Shown: one piece after another, positions 17,591 through 26,602 of the stretch
Position numbering within the stretch: position 1 is the first letter of the stretch
Layout of the letters: each line of letters starts with the position of its first letter
Source: Aquirufa lenticrescens
Lineage (GTDB): Bacteria; Bacteroidota; Bacteroidia; Cytophagales; Spirosomataceae
Direction: 5' to 3'
Length of the DNA: 64,000 nt
NCBI RefSeq assembly: GCF_019916085.1
Contig: NZ_CP049834.1
Coordinates: forward strand, 279,501 to 343,500
The notes under the pieces: model-generated
Database searches by the model: none
The model's input: the letters and a program-made list of their open reading frames with translations, nothing else
What the model was told of the DNA's origin: nothing
Translations under genes and position numbers: made by a program

Positions 17591-19290
17591 CTTTCCTCAA
17601 TTTTTTTAATTTGATCCGCTAAAAAGTTCATTAATTCCTGGATATAGGGCTTGCTGAAATTGAATTCGATGCCGGCTGTGGCATAAATTGTTTTCATCGG
17701 TTGCGTATATCCCAGTGAAAGCGCCGCGATGTATTGCTCGAGGGCTTTTTTCGGATTTTGGCAATAATTTCGCCAAACCGCCAGCGCCCCTAATTGCGCA
17801 ATCGCATACTCAATGTAATAGAAAGGCACTTCGAACAGGTGCAATTGTTTTTGCCAAATATTCGACCGCACCTCCGCTAATCCTGTCCAATCCGTCACCG
17901 TATCGGAGAATTTTGAAACGATTTCGTTCCACTTCTCCTCGCGTTGTGCGACCGTATGTGCCGGGTTTTCGTATACCCAATGCTGGAAAGCATCAATCGT
18001 CGCCACCCATGGAAGTGTTTCTAAGATGTCTTCAAGGTGCTTGATTTTGGCACGTTTCGCCTCTTCGGGATTCGTAAAATAATGTCCCCAAAGGTCCATC
18101 GTCATCAATTCCATACTCATCGAAGCCAGCTCAGCCACTTCAGATGGGAAATTACGGAAGGAATTTAGGGCTAGGTCTTTGGTCAAAATACTGTGCACCG
18201 CATGCCCGCCTTCGTGCAATAAAGTCACCACATCACGCACCGTGCCCGCCGCGTTCATAAAGATGAACGGGTAGCCCGTCTCCTCTAAGGGATAGTTATA
18301 GCCGCCAGGATTCTTCCCTTTGCGTGAGTCTAAATCGAAACGATCCAATGTCACCATTTCTTTTAGGCAGTTACCTAAGAACGGATCCATCTCGTCGAAA
18401 ACACCGATCGTTTTGGTTAATAATTCTTCTCCTGTCTCGAATGGTTTCAAAGGTCCGCGACCTAATGGATCTACCGCCTTATCAAAAGGTTTCAATGCAT
18501 CCAGCCCCATCTCCTCCTTGCGCTTCGCCGCCGCTTCATTTAATAAAGGGACAACTGTTTCGGCTACCGCGTCGTGGAATTCAAAACATTCCGCTGGACC
18601 GTAATCAAAACGACCTAAGCTGGCAAAAGCATAGTCGCGGTAGTTTTCAAAACCCGCATTCAAAGCCAATTGATGACGTTTCTCAATAAGCGAAGTATAC
18701 AAATCATTTAACTCATTTTTGATCGACAAACGTTTTTGAACCATCGTTTGGTACACTTCTTCGCGTTCTGCGCGATCTGTAGATTCCAACAATGCCCCCG
18801 CTTGTTGCAAGGTTTTTTCTTCGCCTTTAATCGTCACCATCAAGGCTCCAGTTAAGGCCCCATAATTGGTTTCTAAATTCTGTAATTCTGTGAACAAGGG
18901 AATATTTTCCTCGCGGAAGATTTCGATCGCCTTTTTCATGCCGCGCAACATCACGGGGAATCCCGTTTCCGTTAGTTCGTTCACGAACGGACTTTCGATT
19001 ACTTTCTTGTTCCACGCATCGTCGAAAACAGAGGCATTCGGCATAATTTCGTTCACAAACTGCGCGTAGCTCGTTTGCAACGTCTCGTTTTGGTTATCGC
19101 AAGACATTTTGATGTATCGCCAAGCGAAATTTTCCGATAAGTAGGATTCTAATTCAGAGCGGTTCGCACAAAAATCCCGTAAATCAGCAATGCTGGAGAT
19201 TTCCGTCGCACTCAATTGCTCAAAATAAGGCAATACCGATTCCCACGTACTTAACTGAAAATCTGCCGGTAAAAATGTTCTCTGTTTCAT
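17587..19290 (-). CDS. M3 family oligoendopeptidase
   Basis: This zinc metallopeptidase of the PepF/M3B type has 567 residues. The active-site motif HEGGH lies near residues 358-362 and the third-ligand region FPSEVAELASMSMEL follows about 25 residues later. There is no signal peptide, so it acts in the cytoplasm on short peptides. It starts one base after the reductase stop and is the last gene of the apparent run response regulator - GH10-like - reductase - peptidase. Confidence 0.94.
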   Translation of the reverse strand: MKQRTFLPADFQLSTWESVLPYFEQLSATEISSIADLRDFCANRSELESYLSENFAWRYIKMSCDNQNETLQTSYAQFVNEIMPNASVFDDAWNKKVIESPFVNELTETGFPVMLRGMKKAIEIFREENIPLFTELQNLETNYGALTGALMVTIKGEEKTLQQAGALLESTDRAEREEVYQTMVQKRLSIKNELNDLYTSLIEKRHQLALNAGFENYRDYAFASLGRFDYGPAECFEFHDAVAETVVPLLNEAAAKRKEEMGLDALKPFDKAVDPLGRGPLKPFETGEELLTKTIGVFDEMDPFLGNCLKEMVTLDRFDLDSRKGKNPGGYNYPLEETGYPFIFMNAAGTVRDVVTLLHEGGHAVHSILTKDLALNSFRNFPSEVAELASMSMELMTMDLWGHYFTNPEEAKRAKIKHLEDILETLPWVATIDAFQHWVYENPAHTVAQREEKWNEIVSKFSDTVTDWTGLAEVRSNIWQKQLHLFEVPFYYIEYAIAQLGALAVWRNYCQNPKKALEQYIAALSLGYTQPMKTIYATAGIEFNFSKPYIQELMNFLADQIKKIEES

Positions 19291-19291
19291 A

Positions 19292-20338
19292 TTAATCTAA
19301 GTCAATCACCACGCCAGCGCTTAATGGATGCGCCACGCAAGTTAAAATATAGCCCTTCGCGATCTCGCCTGGGGTTAAGCCGTCTTCCTCGTCCATGCCC
19401 ACTTTCCCGCTTTGGCATAGACCCATACAAGCCGTACACATGCCTGCTTGGCAAGAATAGGGGATGTCTAAGTCAGCCTCCAACGCCGCCTCTAGAATGG
19501 TTTCGCTCGGTTGAACCGTAATTTTATGTTCTTTTCCTTCGTAAATCAAGGTCACTTCTTGCGTTTGCAATGAGCCATCCTCTTCGGCCTGTTCCATCTC
19601 CTCACTAGCCACCACCCCAAAAGATTCCTGGTGAATCTGACCCGCTGGCACATCAAACATGGCTAAAGATGATTGTACCTCCGACATCATTCCTTGCGGT
19701 CCGCAAAGATAATAATGCGCAGACGCGATGTCCAAGCCTAATTCCTGCTTCAAGTAATAGACAATAGAAGCCTGGTTAATTCTACCTTTCAATCCCGGCC
19801 AATTGGCTGCCGGTTGAGAGATGACGTGCAATACTTTAAAGCGATTGGCGTGCAAGGATTCCAATGTATCCAAGACCTTTTTGAAGATAATTTGATCCTC
19901 ATGACGAGAACCGTAAATCAAATGGATTTTAGACAAAGGTTCGCCGTGCAGAATCGTTTTGATCATCGACAATAAGGGCGTGATTCCTGACCCGGCGCCC
20001 ACGAAGACATAATTTTTCGAAGCAGAGGCCTCCGCTTCCAGGGTAAAATTCCCCATCGGCTCCAATACCTCTAGGCTATCGCCCTCTTTCAAAGTGTCGC
20101 ATAGAAAGTTCGATACTAAGCCTCCTTCGATGCGTTTTACCGTGATGGCAGGTGACATATCGGTCTTCGAGGAAGAGGATAAACTATAACTTCTGCGGAC
20201 TTTTTTGCCCTCGATTTCGGGGATGACGGTTAAAAACTGACCCGATAGATAATGCAAGGCATCATGAATGGGTTGCCAAAAATGGATCGTCTTCGTATCG
20301 ATCGTCTCTTCCGTAATTTCTTTAATTTTTAAATGCAT
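19292..20338 (-). CDS. PaaE-like ferredoxin/flavin oxidoreductase
   Basis: The 348-residue protein has an FAD domain (RRSYSLS, about 48-54), an NAD(P) domain (GAGSGITPLLS, about 114-124; YLCGPQGMM) and a C-terminal plant-type [2Fe-2S] domain. The cluster cysteines are in YSCQAGMCTACMG, with the fourth in ILTCVAHP. This is the layout of phenylacetyl-CoA epoxidase reductase PaaE, which delivers electrons from NAD(P)H to an oxygenase. No paaABCD genes are present, so the partner is unknown. It lies one base from each neighbour. Confidence 0.9.
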   Translation of the reverse strand: MHLKIKEITEETIDTKTIHFWQPIHDALHYLSGQFLTVIPEIEGKKVRRSYSLSSSSKTDMSPAITVKRIEGGLVSNFLCDTLKEGDSLEVLEPMGNFTLEAEASASKNYVFVGAGSGITPLLSMIKTILHGEPLSKIHLIYGSRHEDQIIFKKVLDTLESLHANRFKVLHVISQPAANWPGLKGRINQASIVYYLKQELGLDIASAHYYLCGPQGMMSEVQSSLAMFDVPAGQIHQESFGVVASEEMEQAEEDGSLQTQEVTLIYEGKEHKITVQPSETILEAALEADLDIPYSCQAGMCTACMGLCQSGKVGMDEEDGLTPGEIAKGYILTCVAHPLSAGVVIDLD

Positions 20339-20339
20339 A

Positions 20340-21833
20340 TTAATCGCTGCTAACGGGTTTAATCCAGGCTACGGCACTTGGGCGACTCTCATTGTGCAGT
20401 CGATCGAAGGCCGTTACCGTAAATCCATAACCCGGTTTAAGGTCATCTTGTTCCAAAATTAATTCAGTTGCCTTCCCTTTGTACACGATATTGCGTGGGT
20501 CCTCCAGGTATTTTTTATCTTGTTTAGGGATTCGGTAGACCACATAATAGGCCACCGGATCTTTATCATCTGATTCCTCGCCGGCTTGCCACTTTAGTTT
20601 TTTATTGGCTAAAAACACCTGAGTAGGCGCATGCGGGGCAATACTATCGAGCCAGGGCGTAGTAGGCAGTAAAGCCGTATGGGCAAAATAATTCGAGCGT
20701 AATGTGTCTCGAAAGGCCTTCATATTTTTTGTCAAAGAGGTCGAACTGTAAAAAATAAGCCCTTGACCTTGAGGCATACTGCGGCTAATCTCCACCTGCT
20801 TTTTCATCTCCTTGTTAGACCACACATCCCCTAAATGATACGAAGCCATCCCAAAATACACTGGTCTTCCATACGAATGTGCATTCCACCAATCCGCCAA
20901 AGGCTTAAAAGGCGCCACCCGATGCGCCGTGTCCCAATACAATTGCGGCGCGATATAGTCTAACCAGCCTTGTTTCAACCAATGATCTGTATCCGCATAC
21001 AAGTCGTCATACGATTGCAAGCCTTTCACCGTAGGCGATCCATTCACCGGATCAGCTGTTTTATGTCGCCAAATCCCGAATGGGCTAATGCCAAACTTGA
21101 TCTTTGGATTGGTTTTGCGAATCGTCTCCGAGATTTCCTGAATAAGTGCGCTGGTATTGCGACGTCTCCAGTCTGCCTTCGATTCCCCTGCAAGCCGGTA
21201 CTTGAGGTAGGTATCTTCATCATTCAAGGTAGATTTAGGGTCCGGATAGGGATAGAAGTAATCGTCAAAGTGAATCCCATCCACGTCGTAATTCAAAATT
21301 ATATTTCGTACCAATCCGGCGATATAATGGCGCGCCGCCGGAATCCCAAAATCAAACAATAATTGCCCATTGTAGGTCAGCAACCATTCCGGATGCTTTC
21401 TGGCCACGTGTTCTGAACTCAAAAGGGAACGCGATGACATGGAGGCGCGATTCAAGTTCAACCACGCGTGAAATTCCATTCCCCTGGCATGAGTTTGATC
21501 GATCATAAACTCCAAAGGATCATAATAGGGACTAGGCGCCTGTCCCTGTTTGCCAGAAAGGTATGTCGTCCAAGGTTCGGCGCTTTTCGCGTAGAGTGCG
21601 TCGGAAGCTGTTCTTATTTGCACAAAAAGTGCGTTGATTCCCGTTTTCTGGTGAGAATTCAAAAGATCGATAAATTCGGTTTTTTGCTTAGCTCCGTCGT
21701 AATTGCGCGGGCTGGGCCAGTCGATGTTTTGGACGGTTGCCACCCAAACTCCCCTTAACTCACGTTTAGGTCCCTGAGCTTGCAGGCCGCTGAAAAGAAG
21801 ACTAAAAAATAGGAGGAAAATTAGGCGCATCAT
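20340..21833 (-). CDS. Secreted GH10-like (GHL10/YngK) glycoside hydrolase
   Basis: The 497-residue protein has a signal peptide (to about residue 20), then a TIM-barrel of the GHL10/DUF187 type starting with RELRGVWVATVQNIDWPS (about 24-41). The sequence VDGIHFDDYFYPYP and the segment GISPFGIWR are typical of the family. A C-terminal fibronectin-III-like part (about 400-497) follows. Family members are thought to cut peptidoglycan- or chitin-type glycans, but activity is poorly known. It is followed one base later by the PaaE-like gene. Confidence 0.88.
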   Translation of the reverse strand: MMRLIFLLFFSLLFSGLQAQGPKRELRGVWVATVQNIDWPSPRNYDGAKQKTEFIDLLNSHQKTGINALFVQIRTASDALYAKSAEPWTTYLSGKQGQAPSPYYDPLEFMIDQTHARGMEFHAWLNLNRASMSSRSLLSSEHVARKHPEWLLTYNGQLLFDFGIPAARHYIAGLVRNIILNYDVDGIHFDDYFYPYPDPKSTLNDEDTYLKYRLAGESKADWRRRNTSALIQEISETIRKTNPKIKFGISPFGIWRHKTADPVNGSPTVKGLQSYDDLYADTDHWLKQGWLDYIAPQLYWDTAHRVAPFKPLADWWNAHSYGRPVYFGMASYHLGDVWSNKEMKKQVEISRSMPQGQGLIFYSSTSLTKNMKAFRDTLRSNYFAHTALLPTTPWLDSIAPHAPTQVFLANKKLKWQAGEESDDKDPVAYYVVYRIPKQDKKYLEDPRNIVYKGKATELILEQDDLKPGYGFTVTAFDRLHNESRPSAVAWIKPVSSD

Positions 21834-21863
21834 TCGGGATGCAATTTACCTAAAAATGGGCAA

Positions 21864-22565
21864 TTAGGCTTTGTCGATTGAAAATAAATAGCCCACACCC
21901 TTCAATGTTTTGATGTAATATTCCGGGATTTTCTCTCGCAATTTACGGATATGTACATCCACGGTGCGTTCCACAACGAATACATCTGATCCCCAAACCT
22001 TCTCCAATAACTCATCGCGATTGAAAACCTTGTTCGGGTTTTTCGCTAAGAAGGAAAGTAATTCAAATTCTTTCTTGGGCAAAATTAACGCACGACCCTG
22101 GAATGTCGCAGCATATTGCACGCGATCGATAACAAGATCTCCAATGGAAATCACATCATTTTTTGATTCTGGAACCGCTACTTCGCGTGTTAACAAGGCA
22201 TTAATACGGCTGATTAAGGCACGTAATTTGATGGGTTTTACCACATAATCCGTGGCTCCGCTTTCAAAAGCGGCTATTTCAGTATACTCTTCTCCGCGCG
22301 CCGTTAGGAATAGGATGAGTGTATTTTTGAATTCGGGATTTGATTTGATTTGGCGGGCTGCCTCTATACCATCCATTTCTGGCATCATCACATCCATGAT
22401 AATCAAATGGGGTTGGAAAGATTTAGCGGCAGCGATGGCCTCTTTTCCATTCGTGGCTTTTGCTAAAAGAAAGTTTTCTTTTAGTAAATTGTATTCCAAT
22501 AACTCCAAAATGTCTGCATCATCATCTACGAGTAGAATTTTGTATGCGGGTGAAGCTGTTGCCAT
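21864..22565 (-). CDS. OmpR/PhoB-type response regulator
   Basis: The 233-residue protein has a receiver domain (acidic pocket DDD 14-16, phospho-acceptor D58 in IIMDVMMPEMDG, switch lysine in VVKPIK) and a C-terminal winged-helix domain (VERTVDVHIRKLREK). I set the start at ATG 22565, since the eight residues before it precede the normal receiver start. No histidine kinase gene adjoins it, so it is an orphan in this window. It may head a unit with the GH10-like gene 30 bases downstream. Confidence 0.92.
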   Translation of the reverse strand: MATASPAYKILLVDDDADILELLEYNLLKENFLLAKATNGKEAIAAAKSFQPHLIIMDVMMPEMDGIEAARQIKSNPEFKNTLILFLTARGEEYTEIAAFESGATDYVVKPIKLRALISRINALLTREVAVPESKNDVISIGDLVIDRVQYAATFQGRALILPKKEFELLSFLAKNPNKVFNRDELLEKVWGSDVFVVERTVDVHIRKLREKIPEYYIKTLKGVGYLFSIDKA

Positions 22566-22631
22566 AGTTTTGAACGGATTACCACACAAATATAGAAAGT
22601 TGTATGTTATGGAATTGTTAATTTATTAGAT

Positions 22632-23714
22632 ATGTCAAATAACACCGCTTACTCGTCCCGTTTATCTAGCGCCCTCTTGTCGATGGCCTTGATTATTGCG
22701 GCGGCCTACGTATTACAGGACCTCTTGATTTTGCTTTCTTTTGCTCTGGTCTTGTCCCTCTTACTTCTGCCTGCGAGTAAATTTATGGAGGCCAAAGGTT
22801 TTCCCCGGGCCCTCGCCATCTTCATCGCCATTTTATTGACTTTTGCACTGATCTCTTCCTTACTTTTCGTGGCCGGAATGCAAATTATGGAATTCTCTTC
22901 TGAGCTTCCCCTCTTTGCGAAAAAGGCTGAAAAGTGGATTTCCAGTTTGCAGTCCTTTATTTCTGCGAATTTCAATATCTCGCGCCGGAAGCAAATGTTA
23001 GAGCTGAGTAATGAGCTCATGTCCTTGATGAAGAATTCAGGGGTCATTATCAGTACGACGTTTTCGACGGCCTTGCACGCTATTACGGCCTTGATTTTAG
23101 TTCCCGTCTTTACTTTTTTCTTCTTGTTCTACCGTGATTTTTTCGAAAGCTTTTTGCAGAAAGTTTTCCCTAAAACGGAGGGGCAGGTTCTGACGAAAGT
23201 GATGGAAAAAACAGGCTCGGTGGTCCAAGGGTATTTAGTGGGATTACTCGTGGTGATGCTGATTGTAGGCGTGCTGAATTCGGTCGGATTTTGGTGGATT
23301 GGGGTAGAATATCCTGTGTTTTTCGGATTCTTAACAGGAATACTTTTATTGATTCCATACATCGGCATTTGGATGGGTGCTTTGTTGCCCATTTTATTGA
23401 GTCTAGTGACTTTGAGTCCATCGCATGCGTTAGCCGTGGTGGCATGGGTAGCAGCTGCTCAGTTTATTGAAGCGAATTTCATAACGCCACTCGTGGTGGG
23501 ATCGAAAGTAAGTATGAACCCGATGGTCGCGATGCTCGCTTTGTTATGCGGCGAATTGCTGTGGGGAATTCCAGGTTTAATTTTGGCCTTACCATTAACA
23601 GCTGTCATGAAAGTAATATTCGATTCGATTCCTAATTTAGAACCTTACGGTTTCTTATTAGGAGAAGCACCAGCGCGAACTACTAAAAGTACTAAAGAGA
23701 CAAAAGCTCCTTAA
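22632..23714 (+). CDS. AI-2E family transporter
   Basis: The 360-residue membrane protein has about eight hydrophobic segments and the family region around GFLTGILLLIPYIGIWMG and FIEANFITPLVVG. The family covers autoinducer export and Na+/H+ antiport claims, and many members have no proven substrate. The last 23 bases overlap the convergent LytTR regulator gene, so no terminator fits between them. Confidence 0.9.
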   Translation: MSNNTAYSSRLSSALLSMALIIAAAYVLQDLLILLSFALVLSLLLLPASKFMEAKGFPRALAIFIAILLTFALISSLLFVAGMQIMEFSSELPLFAKKAEKWISSLQSFISANFNISRRKQMLELSNELMSLMKNSGVIISTTFSTALHAITALILVPVFTFFFLFYRDFFESFLQKVFPKTEGQVLTKVMEKTGSVVQGYLVGLLVVMLIVGVLNSVGFWWIGVEYPVFFGFLTGILLLIPYIGIWMGALLPILLSLVTLSPSHALAVVAWVAAAQFIEANFITPLVVGSKVSMNPMVAMLALLCGELLWGIPGLILALPLTAVMKVIFDSIPNLEPYGFLLGEAPARTTKSTKETKAP

Positions 23715-24429
23715 ACCGAATCGATTGACGGCGAGAAATTTCGATTTTCTCTGCCTTATCTCCCTTTAAGGTTACTTGTAGTCCACCGGAAAACCAAGGT
23801 TCAATCTTCTCAATGAAGTTCAGGTTGACGATGTGTTTGCGGTTGCAACGGAAGAATAATTTCGGATCTAAGCGTTCCTCTAAGGAATTGAGGGATTTTA
23901 AGACGAGAGGTTTTTGGTCGTCAAAAAACAAGCGCACATAATTCCCCATCGATTCACACAAGCGTACGCGATCCAAGCGCACGAACCAGCATTTCTCCCC
24001 GTCTTTCACGAATATCTGGTCGTTGCCTCCTAACACGTGATTGGCTGTAACCGATTTTTCCGTGGAAGCTGGACGTTGAAAACGGGATTCTAATTTCTGA
24101 ATACTCTCACTTAAACGCGCTAATTCAATCGGCTTTAACACATAGTCCAAAGCGTTCACCTCAAATGCCTTCAGCGCATACTCATCAAAAGCTGTCGTGA
24201 AGATAATTTCCGGCAGAAAACCATCCCATTCCTCTAACCATTCAAAACCCGTTTTGCCAGGCATTTGGATGTCTAAAAAGGCCACATCGGGTTGTAATTC
24301 TTCGATGAGTTGACTAGCCTCTTCCGTATTCGCTGCTTCACCGACCACCTCGATGGATGGGAAATTTTCTAATAAACGTTTCAGTTCATTTCTGGCAAGG
24401 CGTTCGTCGTCGACAATGATGGCTCTCAT
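23692..24429 (-). CDS. LytTR family response regulator
   Basis: The 245-residue regulator has a receiver (D8, D53 in FLDIQMPG, K in VLKPIE) and a C-terminal LytTR DNA-binding domain (about 140-245; LFFRCNRKHIVNLNFI). It is the partner of the LytS-like kinase encoded 6 bases upstream. Such pairs in Bacteroidota often control envelope or surface functions; the target is unknown. Confidence 0.94.
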   Translation of the reverse strand: MRAIIVDDERLARNELKRLLENFPSIEVVGEAANTEEASQLIEELQPDVAFLDIQMPGKTGFEWLEEWDGFLPEIIFTTAFDEYALKAFEVNALDYVLKPIELARLSESIQKLESRFQRPASTEKSVTANHVLGGNDQIFVKDGEKCWFVRLDRVRLCESMGNYVRLFFDDQKPLVLKSLNSLEERLDPKLFFRCNRKHIVNLNFIEKIEPWFSGGLQVTLKGDKAEKIEISRRQSIRFKELLSL

Positions 24430-24435
24430 AAGGAT

Positions 24436-25482
24436 TTAGGCTATTGTTTCAGCAAGGTACGGAATCGTGACGGAAGCAAGTATGCGATTTTTGTCCAAAG
24501 GTTTTAAGTCAATATGAGCGGTCTCCCCAAACAATAAGGTGAGTCGATTTTGGGAATTGATCAAGCCGATGCCGGTGGATTCCCCACGGCTTTTTAAATG
24601 CCCTGGATTGATGACCTGTAATTGGATTTGATCACCGATAACCTCACCCTTGATTTCGATCAAGCCTTCCTTCGAAGAATGGGCAATCCCATGCTTGATG
24701 GCATTTTCTACCAAGGTCTGCAACAACATGGGAGGGATTTGGGCTTGATTTATTTCCTTCGCTACCTCCACTTTCCAGGTCAGGCGCTCTTCATAGCGGA
24801 TCTTTTCGAGGTTCAAGTAGTCGATAATTGTGTCCAATTCCTCTGCGATAGAGATTGTCTTTTTGCGCTCAGTGAGCAGGGAGCTGCGGAGTAGTTTGGA
24901 GAGCTGGTTGATCCCCTTTTTGGCCTTCGACGGGTCCTCTGTGATTAATGCGCGAATGCTATTGAGGGCGTTGAAAACGAAATGGGGGTTCATCTGAGCG
25001 CGCAAGACCTTGCCCTCTGTTTCCTGAATCGCGCGTTCTAGTTGATTATTTTCCCGCTCCATCACGAGCTGTTTTTTCGAATATTGGAAGAAGAAATAGA
25101 TCAACATCCAAATCGCCAGCGGCTTCATAAAATTGAAGAGGTATTGGGTGATGATGAAAGGGCTAATTTGGACTTCAAAATTCTCCCCTAATAAGTATTG
25201 ATCGATGGGCAAATTCAACGCGACCAAGCAGCTGGCCATCACACACAGGGCGATGAAGTGGTTGCGCAACATCGAAAAAAGAGGCAAATCTTGCCAGGCA
25301 AAATGCTTCGCGATACGTTTGTATTGGTGGGTGAGTAAAATGGCTAACGAGATGTTGGCCATGGACGCATATAACCAGGCCCAATGCCAGCCATATTGGT
25401 TCGTGTACAATACCGCCTCATTGAGAATCCAAGCGATCCAGCCGCCGCATTGAAATGCCCAATACATACGTTCTCGTAACAT
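24436..25482 (-). CDS. LytS/YehU-type sensor histidine kinase
   Basis: The 348-residue protein has four hydrophobic segments in the first 135 residues. A short coiled coil follows, then a His_kinase domain with H167 in MNPHFVFNALNSI and an ATPase domain (LVENAIKHGI, GIGLINSQNRL). It has no extracellular sensor domain, so it probably senses within or at the membrane. It starts one base after the upstream phosphatase gene and lies 6 bases from its regulator. Confidence 0.94.
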   Translation of the reverse strand: MLRERMYWAFQCGGWIAWILNEAVLYTNQYGWHWAWLYASMANISLAILLTHQYKRIAKHFAWQDLPLFSMLRNHFIALCVMASCLVALNLPIDQYLLGENFEVQISPFIITQYLFNFMKPLAIWMLIYFFFQYSKKQLVMERENNQLERAIQETEGKVLRAQMNPHFVFNALNSIRALITEDPSKAKKGINQLSKLLRSSLLTERKKTISIAEELDTIIDYLNLEKIRYEERLTWKVEVAKEINQAQIPPMLLQTLVENAIKHGIAHSSKEGLIEIKGEVIGDQIQLQVINPGHLKSRGESTGIGLINSQNRLTLLFGETAHIDLKPLDKNRILASVTIPYLAETIA

Positions 25483-25483
25483 A

Positions 25484-26137
25484 TTACATGGATTCTGGTA
25501 AGCCAGCTAAATGAATAACGCAATTACCTTTCACTAGCCTGAATTCCTGTGCGGCATAATCGTATTGCAAGTGATAAAGGCACAGGTTTTGGTGTGCGTA
25601 ATGGTCCATATGGTGGAGCGGCGCATTAAATAAATGCGTCAAAAGCACTCGCATCGCACGACCGTGCATCGCGATTAAAATAGCCTTTTCTTCAGGTCTA
25701 GAAAGTAGCAGATCGACCACCGGTTTTTGGCGTTCTAAAACTTCTACTGGACTTTCGCCTTCCTCGGATTGCACGTGAACATTTCCCTCACGCCAAGTCT
25801 TCGTTAAGTTTTTGTAGTATAAATCGTCCTCCGTATTGGGTGATTTCCCTTCTTTATTGCCCCAAGAAATTTCGTTTAAACCTTCATGTTGTTCCCATGG
25901 AAGTCCTTTATCGATGAATCCTTTCACCGATTGATGGGTTCTGCGAAGTGCCGAAGTGTAGATTTTGTCGATGGGAAGATCTTGGTAATGCGCAAAAAAT
26001 GCCTCAGCCTGCTTTTGGCCTAATTCATTTAAATCCGCATCAATCCCACTTCCCTGCACGACCCCCTTGCGATTGTATTCCGTTTCGCCGTGGCGAATCA
26101 GGTAAATATCTTTCACTAAATCAGGCCGAGCTTGCAT
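25484..26137 (-). CDS. Histidine phosphatase (phosphoglycerate mutase-like)
   Basis: The 217-residue protein has the RHG motif of the family (LIRHGETEYN, H16) and the second histidine in AMHGRAMRVL. Family members are phosphoglycerate mutases or phosphatases on sugar phosphates or cofactor precursors, and the class cannot be fixed from sequence alone. It heads an operon with the LytS/LytR pair, one base before lytS. Confidence 0.88.
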   Translation of the reverse strand: MQARPDLVKDIYLIRHGETEYNRKGVVQGSGIDADLNELGQKQAEAFFAHYQDLPIDKIYTSALRRTHQSVKGFIDKGLPWEQHEGLNEISWGNKEGKSPNTEDDLYYKNLTKTWREGNVHVQSEEGESPVEVLERQKPVVDLLLSRPEEKAILIAMHGRAMRVLLTHLFNAPLHHMDHYAHQNLCLYHLQYDYAAQEFRLVKGNCVIHLAGLPESM

Positions 26138-26182
26138 ATTAATCGTATTTTATTCCGAATTTTAGCCAAAATTACGAAATAT

Positions 26183-26602
26183 ATGTTTAATACTTCCATC
26201 TCCATAGACACATTGAATTCGATGTCGAAGGGAAATATGATCGAGCATTTGGGTATTGAGTTTACAGAAATTCAGCCTGGATTTATTAAAGCCAAAATGC
26301 CAGTCGATCACCGAACAAAACAGCCCTTGGGTTTGTTACATGGAGGAGCTTCGGTGGTTTTAGCGGAAACGCTAGGAAGTGTGGCGGTCGTTTTGGCCGT
26401 GAAAGATCCGAAGGCGGAAACAGGTGTGGGAGTGGAGATCAATGCGAACCATTTGAAATCTGCGAGAGGTGGTTTTGTGATTGGGACGTGTATTCCATTG
26501 CGCATTGGTCGAAAGATTCATGTATACGAAATTAAGATTCACGACGAGGAAGAAAATTTGATTTGTGCCAGCCGTTTAACGGTAGCGATTATACCATTAT
26601 AA
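26183..26602 (+). CDS. menI: DHNA-CoA thioesterase (MenI/YdiI-like hotdog)
   Basis: This 139-residue hotdog thioesterase is strikingly like E. coli MenI (YdiI) along its length: MIEHLGIEFTEI, the active-site region RTKQPLGLLHGGASVVLAE (catalytic Glu in LAE) and GVEINANHLKSAR. MenI releases 1,4-dihydroxy-2-naphthoate in menaquinone synthesis. Its stop overlaps the start of the isochorismate synthase gene as TAATG, which supports a menaquinone role rather than phenylacetate. I chose ATG 26183, since earlier codons add a hydrophobic leader not found in the family. Confidence 0.88.
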   Translation: MFNTSISIDTLNSMSKGNMIEHLGIEFTEIQPGFIKAKMPVDHRTKQPLGLLHGGASVVLAETLGSVAVVLAVKDPKAETGVGVEINANHLKSARGGFVIGTCIPLRIGRKIHVYEIKIHDEEENLICASRLTVAIIPL